From: Cyclobacterium sp.
GTDB taxonomy: Bacteria; Bacteroidota; Bacteroidia; Cytophagales; Cyclobacteriaceae
Assembly: GCF_014762705.1 (NCBI RefSeq)
Contig: NZ_JABURL010000107.1
Span: 1 to 64,000, forward strand
DNA: 64,000 nt
Reading direction: 5' to 3'
Part shown: piece by piece, positions 8,694 to 14,913 of the stretch
Layout: each line of letters opens with the position of its first letter
Numbering within the stretch: position 1 is the stretch's first letter
Position numbers and translations under genes: made by a program
Notes under the pieces: model-generated
Told to the model about the DNA's origin: nothing
The model's database searches: none
Seen by the model: only the letters and a program-made list of their open reading frames with translations

Positions 8694-9560
8694 ATGAAAA
8701 ATTCACGGATTTATTATATATCTATAATTATTTTGTCTCTTATATCATGTAATGATATAGAATCTGATCCTTCCCTGGAAAATCAATTCCAGGGAACATA
8801 TACTCAGGAAATTGAACAAATGAAAGCCTTTTATAATACAGGATTAGATTTGGCAATTGAACAGTTGGAAATAAGCGTTCCTGTAAAGCTTCAAAGTAAT
8901 CATGATTTGGAGGAAAGATTACTCATGGGAATCCTGGATGGATTAAACAATGAAATTTTTTCTTTACCTAGCGATGGTTTTAACACTTATTCCTTCAGAA
9001 TGAATGAATTGTTGAACCTAACAAATAGGCCAAATAATAGGCTTAAAAATATATTGTTAAGTGATGCAAACATTTTTAATGAAAGCCAGATAAAAATGAC
9101 TGAACCTTTTATTCAGAAATTACTTACAACAGAAAACCCCACTGACGCAAAAAGTGTCGCTAATTTATTTGAAAGGGAAATCATAGAATCTTCATTAAAC
9201 TATGGCGAAAAGGTCTCATTGCTTTCACTTTCATTTGGAGCTATAGTTGTTTCGGATTTTATTCTTAATGACGGAATTGAAAAGATCAGGGATAAAATAA
9301 AGGACAGTATTGATAATGAAAACCAGGTTGCAGGTTGTTCAGTTAATATGAGAAATGTTTGGGGTGATGCAGTTGTTGGTTTTGCCGCAGGAGCGACCGC
9401 TGGTTGTTATGCAGGTGCAACCGCCGGGACTGTCGCATTTCCAGTTGTAGGTACTGTTACTGGATGCGTCAGCGCTGGGATGGTAAGTGGGGCAGGTGGT
9501 TTTATTTCTGGTGCTTCCTACAGCATTATTTCCGGTTTACTTTTATCTTGTTTTAGATAA
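8694..9560 (+). CDS. Lipoprotein with C-terminal glycine-zipper-like domain
   Basis: The start is ATG 8694, which places a signal peptide and lipobox LISC (Cys19) at the N-terminus; the aspartate at 21 follows closely. The 288-residue product has an acidic helical middle part (about 30-215) with no family I recognise. The last 70 residues form a glycine/alanine-rich, membrane-active-looking segment with GxxxG repeats (GFAAGATAGCYAGATAG, then GTVTGCVSAGMVSGAGG) and four cysteines spaced through it. That layout resembles glycine-zipper and class II bacteriocin cores. The gene is AT-rich, lies in an islet with an hsdR remnant, and is followed 27 bp later by a two-helix membrane protein. A toxin/immunity or surface-effector role is only a guess. 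Confidence 0.8.
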   Translation: MKNSRIYYISIIILSLISCNDIESDPSLENQFQGTYTQEIEQMKAFYNTGLDLAIEQLEISVPVKLQSNHDLEERLLMGILDGLNNEIFSLPSDGFNTYSFRMNELLNLTNRPNNRLKNILLSDANIFNESQIKMTEPFIQKLLTTENPTDAKSVANLFEREIIESSLNYGEKVSLLSLSFGAIVVSDFILNDGIEKIRDKIKDSIDNENQVAGCSVNMRNVWGDAVVGFAAGATAGCYAGATAGTVAFPVVGTVTGCVSAGMVSGAGGFISGASYSIISGLLLSCFR

Positions 9561-9587
9561 AAATAAACATGGGTAAAAAAAAATTAA

Positions 9588-9806
9588 ATGAAAAATCTAA
9601 TTATGAATATTAACCAACCTAAAAAGACTAAAAAACGATTTATTATTGGCAGCATTGGAATGGCAATAATATTTATGGCCTTTGGTTCATATGGATCATT
9701 TAGCCCTCTTGAAGTCGGTTTTTATACTTCAATAGGAGCTGCAGTTCTTTGGTATTACCTGAGCTATTATGTTTTTAAATGGCTGCTTGATAAAGGTAAG
9801 GTCTAA
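9588..9806 (+). CDS. Small two-helix membrane protein
   Basis: The 72-residue protein has a basic N-terminus (QPKKTKKR) and two transmembrane helices, about residues 19-36 and 44-66, joined by a short loop. A second in-frame ATG at 9603 (MNINQP) is an alternative start. No family is recognised. It lies 27 bp downstream of the glycine-zipper lipoprotein on the same strand and shares its AT-rich composition, so they are likely cotranscribed. Size and topology would suit an immunity or accessory protein for the lipoprotein, but nothing in the sequence proves that. Confidence 0.65.
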   Translation: MKNLIMNINQPKKTKKRFIIGSIGMAIIFMAFGSYGSFSPLEVGFYTSIGAAVLWYYLSYYVFKWLLDKGKV

Positions 9807-9813
9807 ATTATTA

Positions 9814-9834
9814 TCGTATTTATTAAAAATACGA
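9814..9834 (+). terminator. Small hairpin after the two-helix protein gene
   Basis: An 8-bp perfect stem (tcgtattt with aaatacga) and a 5-nt loop lie 8 bp after the stop codon. It is AT-rich and has no clear T-run, so termination is only possible, not shown. Confidence 0.35.
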
Positions 9835-10028
9835 ATTTAGCAGTTTGATCGAAAAGGCAGGTTCAAAATTTGGACTTGCTTTTTGTTGCTATGTCCTTTC
9901 CTTCTATTTGTGTTTACTTTATTCCACCGGTAATTGTTAAATGCTTCAGGAAGGCAAGCTGAAAGCCAGCTTTTAACCCCATATTGAACCCGACCGGATT
10001 ATGGAAAAAGGCCCGGTCAGCCTTGCCA

Positions 10029-10420
10029 TCATTCATTCAGCTTTTTATAAATTTTCTTCATCATCAATTCCTTTACCAGGTCGCCAAAGATTTTATCTTC
10101 CAGGATTATTTCAAAGATTTCCTGATTTTGATCCATGCGTCCAATGAGCTTGTCAATGAACTTATCGTTAAAAGCAAATTTGAACGTGTCCATTTTGTTT
10201 ACTCTTGCCTGGGTCTGTAAGGTTTCATCTTCCATCAATTCCGATTCTATCTGGTCAAAAAATAGCTTGTCAGCTTCTTCAAAATTGGTCCCGAAGCGGT
10301 CATTGAGCACATTGATGATTTCGGAGAGCAAAGCTTCTTCCTCTTTGGTCCTTTTCAACCCTGCTTCTGTAGTGCCACTTAGGGCTCCTTCTTCCCCTTT
10401 TCCAATTCTATAGCACCTGG
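10029..10420 (-). pseudogene. hsdR: C-terminal remnant of type I restriction enzyme R subunit (hsdR)
   Basis: About 110-130 codons match the C-terminal helical domain of HsdR, the motor and nuclease subunit of type I restriction systems. The run LSEIINVLNDRFGTNF, then EADKLFFDQIESELMED and the ending ELMMKKIYKKLNE, is the usual end of the EcoR124-like R subunit. A complete HsdR is about 1000 residues. Homology appears to extend in frame upstream of the nearest start (a TTG at 10358) through GEEGALSGTTEAG, and the frame is then closed by a stop near 10470. No nuclease, helicase, HsdM or HsdS sequence remains. This is a scar left by loss of a restriction-modification locus. Confidence 0.82.
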
Positions 10421-10697
10421 GAAGTACAAAAAAAGATAGCTTACCACATGTACAACATTTTGCGTTACCTATAAAATATCAGACACCTATATTCATTTTC
10501 TTGTGTTCGAACCAAGGGGCCTCTGATTTACAGGTAGCTTTATTGTCAAATTTGATAATTAACGAAAATTTAAATGATAAGTGGGTGGTGTTTACTAATG
10601 AACCTGGATTGACGGTGGTCAATAGCCTTTCCTGAATTCTCTCAGATGCAATGCTGGGGACAGGGTTTTTTGTCTTGATATTTGATACCCAAAACCC
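10421..10697. other. Gene-free decayed stretch next to the hsdR remnant
   Basis: No gene is visible. Together with the hsdR stump this makes about 340 bases without an intact reading frame. Short inverted repeats occur: attgac/gtcaat at 10608-10623, and agggtttt/aaaaccct at 10662-10669 and 10691-10698. The latter overlaps the stop codon of the YpdA-like gene and could end its minus-strand transcript. A sequence resembling a tRNA T-arm near 10505 was judged too weak to call. Confidence 0.4.
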
Positions 10698-11687
10698 TTA
10701 TTTTTCCACTTTTGAAGGTATGGCTTTCTTTTTTACAATATCATCAATGATGGCCCGGGCATGTACAATGGTATTTTCAATAAAAAATTCCCGGGTATTC
10801 AATCCGCCACAAACAACCCCTGCCAGATACAAACCGGGCACATTGGATTCCTGACTGCTGTCGTCATAGCAGGGTTGCCTTTTTTCATCCAGGCTTAGTT
10901 CTACACCCAACTGGTCCAGCAAGGCAAAATTTGGCTTGTAGCCGGTCATGGCAAGCACATAATCATTTTCGATGGTTATTTCACCTTCCGGTGTGTTCAG
11001 TACCACTTCCTTTTCCCTGATTTCCTTGATGGTGGTGTTGTAATAGCCCTTGATCGATCCTTCCTTGATCCGGTTTTCTATGTCCGGTAAAACCCAGTAT
11101 TTCACGGTTTGGTCAATTTGGGGTTTCATCACCACCATGGTCACCTCTGCACCTTTTCGCCAGGTTTCCAGGGCTACATCTACTGCAGAATTGCCACCAC
11201 CGACCACTACTATTTTCTGCCCGATATAAGGCCAGGGTTCTTTATAATAATGGGTTACTTTTGGTAGTTCCTCCCCAGGAACATTCATGGTATTGGGTAA
11301 GTCGTAAAACCCTGTAGCCAATACCAGTTTTTCTGCCTGATACTCGCCTTTAGATGTTTTGATGGCAAACCCATCACCCTTTTTCTCCAGTTGGAGTACC
11401 TCTTCGTACAAGCTGATTTTTAGCTGATAATGTTTGACTATCCTTCTATAATATTCCAGTGCTTCAGGCCGGGTTGGTTTATTGGAGATGGACATGAAGG
11501 GGATATCTCCCATCTCCAACTTCTCGGAGGTGGAAAAAAAAGTCATATTGACAGGATAGTTAAAAATTGAATTGGTCAGTACCCCCTTTTCCACTATCAG
11601 GTAGTCCAGATTTTTCTTTTGGGCTTCTATACCGCAGGCCAATCCTATAGGCCCGGCCCCAATAATCAACAATTCCAACTTTTTCAT
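10698..11687 (-). CDS. ypdA: YpdA-family putative bacillithiol disulfide reductase
   Basis: The 329-residue flavoprotein has an FAD-binding Rossmann motif at the N-terminus (IIGAGPIGLACG) and a second, NADPH-binding motif (VVVGGGNSAVDVALE) near residue 155. The phrase NYPVNMTFFSTSEKLEMGDIPF is characteristic of YpdA, which is proposed to reduce bacillithiol disulfide. The residue at position 14, a cysteine in the Staphylococcus enzyme and suggested to be catalytic, is isoleucine here; Cys18 is the nearest cysteine. The protein ends VPGLYLAGVVCGG, then a tail with EFFIENTIVHA. It is a single minus-strand gene 43 bp downstream of the NRDE gene. Family assignment is firm; the substrate is from family knowledge. 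Confidence 0.9.
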   Translation of the reverse strand: MKKLELLIIGAGPIGLACGIEAQKKNLDYLIVEKGVLTNSIFNYPVNMTFFSTSEKLEMGDIPFMSISNKPTRPEALEYYRRIVKHYQLKISLYEEVLQLEKKGDGFAIKTSKGEYQAEKLVLATGFYDLPNTMNVPGEELPKVTHYYKEPWPYIGQKIVVVGGGNSAVDVALETWRKGAEVTMVVMKPQIDQTVKYWVLPDIENRIKEGSIKGYYNTTIKEIREKEVVLNTPEGEITIENDYVLAMTGYKPNFALLDQLGVELSLDEKRQPCYDDSSQESNVPGLYLAGVVCGGLNTREFFIENTIVHARAIIDDIVKKKAIPSKVEK

Positions 11688-11730
11688 ATGATTATTAACA
11701 TGATTTTTGAATCATAGTTCCTGATTGTAG

Positions 11731-12483
11731 CTATTTTACCTGAATCGCAAATTCGTTGATTTCCTTTTGAGGTACGGTACGGATTTCTTTAATCTCCGCG
11801 GTTCCATCCTGGTGCCAGAGCACAGCAGTGGTATTTACTGTGCCATAATAATCACCAACCTGAATAAATTGGGCTGATACGGCTTTTTCCAGTTCATCAG
11901 ATAAACCAGTTTCAGGAAGGTCTTTTTCAGGAGCAGGCATTTTGGATTGAAGCAAACCCAACAATTCATCAAGGCCGGGTTTTTTGTGGTCAAGCATGGT
12001 TTTCAACTGCTCCTTTGCCCGAATTACTTTTGGCCAGGGAGTATCCAGAAAGGCATTGGATATGGCATGTATTCCCGGTGCTACCCGTTGAATGCCTCCG
12101 CCGTAGTTTGAATAAACATACAATGCATCTCCTTCCCCCACCAGCAGGTTAAATCCATTATAGTTTTCTCTGGCTTTTTCTACCTGCTTCAAATAGGACA
12201 ATGGCGAAAGCTTGCCATCTAAAAAACCAGATACCAGCTCCCCCCTGGATCTCTCCCGCGGCTTTTCCCTGGACATGTCCCGGAAATTGGTCAATGCGGC
12301 AAAACGGCCATTCGGATGGAAACCCAGCCAGGTACCCCCTTCTTTCAAATCCTTGCCCGCATAGATCCCATTTTCCCACTGGTGAAGAGATTGGGTAGGC
12401 CTTTGAAAGTACTCATCCCTGTTGGCTACCAATATCAGTTTGTAATCCGGATGCTGCTGCCAACTAAAAGTAATCAAACACAT
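11731..12483 (-). CDS. NRDE family (TANGO2-like) protein
   Basis: The start is taken at ATG 12483, which gives the invariant MC N-terminus of the family (MCLITFSW); an upstream in-frame extension adds residues of no family value. The 250-residue product shows VANRDEYFQRPT, the NRDE motif itself, then GGTWLGFHPNGRFAALTNFRD and GFNLLVG. NRDE proteins have an Ntn-hydrolase-like fold, and the conserved Cys2 could be a nucleophile after methionine removal. Human TANGO2 is implicated in haem or lipid handling; the bacterial role is open. The gene diverges from blaI and shares its 142-bp upstream region, which contains BlaI operators. A second NRDE gene is at 55793. Confidence 0.9.
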   Translation of the reverse strand: MCLITFSWQQHPDYKLILVANRDEYFQRPTQSLHQWENGIYAGKDLKEGGTWLGFHPNGRFAALTNFRDMSREKPRERSRGELVSGFLDGKLSPLSYLKQVEKARENYNGFNLLVGEGDALYVYSNYGGGIQRVAPGIHAISNAFLDTPWPKVIRAKEQLKTMLDHKKPGLDELLGLLQSKMPAPEKDLPETGLSDELEKAVSAQFIQVGDYYGTVNTTAVLWHQDGTAEIKEIRTVPQKEINEFAIQVK

Positions 12484-12548
12484 GTACAAATTAAACGAGA
12501 AGCATGTTACAGAAAAAAACAATAATGAAAATTTTTAACAAATTTTAA

Positions 12549-12564
12549 TACGATAAAAATCGTA
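12549..12564 (+). promoter_or_regulatory. BlaI-type operator 1
   Basis: The sequence TACGATAAAAATCGTA is an inverted repeat with 6-bp arms TACGAT/ATCGTA and a 4-bp AT spacer. It is the exact reverse complement of operator 2 at 12578. It lies between the NRDE and blaI genes and upstream of the -33 box of the blaI promoter. BlaI/MecI proteins bind such TACA/TACG-type dyads as dimers. Confidence 0.8.
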
Positions 12565-12570
12565 TAAAAC

Positions 12571-12601
12571 TTTGACTTACGATTTTTATCGTATATATTT
12601 G
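12571..12601 (+). promoter_or_regulatory. blaI promoter, Bacteroidota sigma-ABfr type
   Basis: A -33 box TTTG (12571-12574) and a -7 box TATATTTG (12594-12601), matching TAnnTTTG, are separated by 19 bp, the consensus spacing. Operator 2 fills the spacer between them and operator 3 begins 1 bp after the -7 box. Repressor bound here would block the polymerase, so blaI and the M56 gene are very likely autorepressed. The start codon at 12626 follows within about 25 bp. Confidence 0.82.
12578..12593 (+). promoter_or_regulatory. BlaI-type operator 2, inside the promoter
   Basis: TACGATTTTTATCGTA has perfect 6-bp arms and a TTTT spacer, the reverse complement of operator 1. Its centre is 29 bp from that of operator 1. 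It occupies the spacer between the -33 and -7 boxes. Confidence 0.82.
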
Positions 12602-12602
12602 G

Positions 12603-12618
12603 TACGAAATCAATCGTA
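12603..12618 (+). promoter_or_regulatory. BlaI-type operator 3, degenerate copy
   Basis: TACGAAATCAATCGTA keeps the same 16-bp layout with one mismatch in the left arm. Its centre is 25 bp downstream of that of operator 2, next to the expected transcription start. Confidence 0.68.
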
Positions 12619-12625
12619 TTTAAAG

Positions 12626-13003
12626 ATGAAGGAAAAACCAACAGCGGCAGAATTGGAAGTATTGGCGATTATCTGGGACATGGGCGAAGCCAGCGTGCGG
12701 GAGGTACACGAGGAATTGGCCCGGGATAAGGAGACCGGTTATACGACCACCTTGAAAATCATGCAAAACATGCATGGAAAAGGTTTACTTAGCCGGGATG
12801 ATCAAAAAAGAAAACATGTTTACCGTGCTGTAGTGAGTCAGAAGGATACCCAGCAATCACTTGTGAAAAGTTTTATCAGCAAGACTTTTGGTGGATCAGC
12901 AAAGAAACTGGTCATGCAAGCCCTCGGACAAAGTGATCCCTCCAGGGAGGAAATTGAAGAAATCAGAGCGTTTTTAGACGAAATAGAGAACAAAGGCTCA
13001 TGA
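12626..13003 (+). CDS. BlaI/MecI/CopY family transcriptional repressor
   Basis: The start is ATG 12626 (MKEKPTAAELEVL), the standard N-terminus of BlaI regulators; the 18 codons upstream overlap the promoter and operators. The 125-residue protein has a winged helix with ELEVLAIIWDMGEASVREVHEEL and TTTLKIMQNMHGKGLL, then a helical dimerisation tail ending EIEEIRAFLDEIENKG. In BlaI/MecI systems the tail region is cut by the partner M56 protease, releasing the repressor. Three matching dyads lie directly upstream, so autorepression is expected. It overlaps the M56 gene by 4 bp (ATGA). Confidence 0.95.
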   Translation: MKEKPTAAELEVLAIIWDMGEASVREVHEELARDKETGYTTTLKIMQNMHGKGLLSRDDQKRKHVYRAVVSQKDTQQSLVKSFISKTFGGSAKKLVMQALGQSDPSREEIEEIRAFLDEIENKGS

Positions 13004-14787
13004 AACTGCACTGGTCGTTTTCGAACTTACCGGAAGTACTGGGCTGGGCCTTGCTTCATTCCTTGTGGCAATTTCTTTTGCTGGCCGGCTTATGTGCTCT
13101 GATACTGCGTATTCCGATATTCCGGAGACCCAAATACCGCTACCTGGCAGGTTTTTCCGGCCTGATCCTGATGTTCCTGTGCTTTCTGTCCACCGTCTGG
13201 TATGAATACTTGCAACTGACGGCCGTGTCTGTCATGCCATCGGCTGTACCGATTTACCTGACCCTGCCTTCCGGACCGGGCGAGAAACACCCCGAGTTGA
13301 CCATTTTGGTCGTTGATTTTTTCCATCAGGCGATTCCTTATCTGGTCAATGTCTGGTTTATTGGCGTGGTTTTTTATATGCTGCGCCTGTTGGGCAATTT
13401 TGCCAATTTGCAACAAATCAAAAGAAGGTCTTCGTCAGATTTACCAAGTTGGATTTCAGATAGTACCAGAGCCTGTCTGGAAAAAATGGGAATCAGGCTT
13501 CCGGTCTCCGTCAGGAAGAGCGATGAAATAGAAGTTCCCCTGGCATTCGGTATACTTAAACCCATGATACTGATCCCGGCCAGCTTGCTTGTCAGTATGC
13601 CAGCCAGTCAACTGGAGGCCATATTGGCGCATGAGCTGGCCCATGTACGCCGCCATGATTTTGCGTTCAACTTATTTCAGTCGTTTCTTGAAATGATCTT
13701 TTTCTACCATCCGGGCTTTTGGTGGATCAATGAGATAGTGAGGGAGTCCAGAGAGCAGGCTACTGATGATTTAGCGATAGCCTGCGGAGCAAAAGGCCCA
13801 GATCTGGCACATGCCCTGGCCCACCTCGTTAACAGGACCGGCATACAGGCTCCCCATCTGGCTATGGCCGCAAAAAAATCGGGTTTCCCCACGCTTCGCA
13901 GGATACAGAGAATGATGGGAATGAAACCCTCCTCAATAATCCACACACCATTAATTACTAAAACCATGATGATTACTAGTTTGCTAAGCTTCGTGCTATT
14001 GCTGGGAACAGCTCAGCAGGAAGAACTTCCCGGTGAAAATTGGCTGGAGACCCGGGTCAATTACACCACAATTTATAATGTAGACCGGGACATGCCCATT
14101 GGATTGCGCCTGGGTATTGCTTCCGCAGACAGCCTGCCAGGCTCAGCGGCCGGAGACATCCTTCTAGATGTGGAGGTAGACATTGACTCAATTGGTAATT
14201 TTGTAGAAACATTTGTGTATACAGATAGCCTCCCGGATATGCCGTTCCTGTCGCTTCCCCCACCTCCGGTGTTCCCATCCTTTCCCGCAGTTCCTGCATT
14301 TCCAGATGCCGAGCCCTTTATTTCCAGGACCTTTGCGGAGGGGTTTGGAGACAGTATCCGTACATATGCCTTAAAAATCGTTCAGTTCCACAGGGATACA
14401 ACTCCTGACGGCCTGGCTCAAAAGGAAAGATTTGAACAAAAAATGCAGGCATTTCAACAGAAAATGGCTGAATCTCAAAAGGTTTTTCAGGAAAAGATGC
14501 AGGCTTGGGAAGCAGAATTTAAGCCAAAGATGGAGGAGTTTGAAGCAAAAATGGAGGCATGGACAAAAGAGAATGAACCCAGGATAAAGGAATTTGAAGC
14601 GAAGATGGAGGCCTGGAGAAAGGAAAACGAACCGAGGATTGAGGAGTTTGAAGCTAAAATGGAAGCCTGGAGCAAGCAGCAAGAGGCAAAATTTGAAGCC
14701 ATTGAAGAAAAGATGCGGGAAAGGCAGGAAAAGATAAAAGAAGTAGAAGAAAGCGTAAAAAACCATCCCTCAGATCCCGATAGATAA
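13000..14787 (+). CDS. M56 (BlaR1-like) membrane metallopeptidase with coiled-coil repeat tail
   Basis: The 595-residue protein has N-terminal helices (about 12-38, 48-68, 112-135), then the M56 zinc peptidase domain with the HELAH motif at His211-Glu212-His215 and the downstream ESREQATDD segment supplying the third ligand. A further helix lies at about 318-337 (LITKTMMITSLLSFVLLLG). Beyond it there is no penicillin-binding domain. Instead a proline-rich linker leads to a highly charged helix at about 475-575 with near-identical 18-residue units (EFEAKMEAW, then KENEPRI). By analogy with BlaR1 it would sense an envelope signal and cleave the BlaI-like repressor. The signal is probably not a beta-lactam. 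Confidence 0.92.
   Translation: MKLHWSFSNLPEVLGWALLHSLWQFLLLAGLCALILRIPIFRRPKYRYLAGFSGLILMFLCFLSTVWYEYLQLTAVSVMPSAVPIYLTLPSGPGEKHPELTILVVDFFHQAIPYLVNVWFIGVVFYMLRLLGNFANLQQIKRRSSSDLPSWISDSTRACLEKMGIRLPVSVRKSDEIEVPLAFGILKPMILIPASLLVSMPASQLEAILAHELAHVRRHDFAFNLFQSFLEMIFFYHPGFWWINEIVRESREQATDDLAIACGAKGPDLAHALAHLVNRTGIQAPHLAMAAKKSGFPTLRRIQRMMGMKPSSIIHTPLITKTMMITSLLSFVLLLGTAQQEELPGENWLETRVNYTTIYNVDRDMPIGLRLGIASADSLPGSAAGDILLDVEVDIDSIGNFVETFVYTDSLPDMPFLSLPPPPVFPSFPAVPAFPDAEPFISRTFAEGFGDSIRTYALKIVQFHRDTTPDGLAQKERFEQKMQAFQQKMAESQKVFQEKMQAWEAEFKPKMEEFEAKMEAWTKENEPRIKEFEAKMEAWRKENEPRIEEFEAKMEAWSKQQEAKFEAIEEKMRERQEKIKEVEESVKNHPSDPDR
14536..14700 (+). repeat. 54-bp in-frame tandem repeats in the M56 gene
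   Basis: Two complete units (14536-14589 and 14590-14643) and a diverging third unit encode EFEAKMEAW plus a variable residue and KENEPRI. The protein repeat is more conserved than the DNA, so the units are an old duplication kept by selection. Looser copies (KMQAFQQ, KMQAWEAEF) precede them. Confidence 0.8.
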
Positions 14788-14850
14788 CCAGTTTTATTGT
14801 TGTGTTGTAACCCGGCATAAAAAGTTTTTAGTTCCACCATGGAGAAATAA

Positions 14851-14886
14851 AAAAGGGGTTGTTTTACTAGTGAAACAACCCCTTTT
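14851..14886. terminator. Bidirectional terminator between convergent genes
   Basis: A perfect 14-bp stem (aaaaggggttgttt with aaacaacccctttt) and an 8-nt loop. The A/T ends give a U-run in both directions. It lies between the convergent M56 gene and the ThuA-type lipoprotein gene. Confidence 0.9.
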
Positions 14887-14913
14887 CTGTACGGTAGATA
14901 TAGGTTAAAGGGC

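Noticed and set aside
8540-8752. A 70-codon open frame on the plus strand
   Set aside because: It is a low-complexity product of AT-rich DNA, overlaps the signal peptide region of the lipoprotein gene at 8694 in another frame, and shows no conserved features.
10490-10540. A tRNA-like T-arm (ttcgaa context) on the minus strand
   Set aside because: Only the loop resembles a T-arm. The stem is imperfect, no anticodon arm, D-arm or acceptor stem is found, and no CCA end is present.
14536-14700. A CRISPR-like or satellite array
   Set aside because: The repeated 54-bp units are in frame, degenerate at third positions and lack spacers, so they are a coding repeat. No CRISPR array was seen elsewhere.
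14371-14840. Phenylalanine/leucine-rich open frames opposite the M56 repeats
   Set aside because: They are produced by the repeated glutamate/lysine codons on the other strand.
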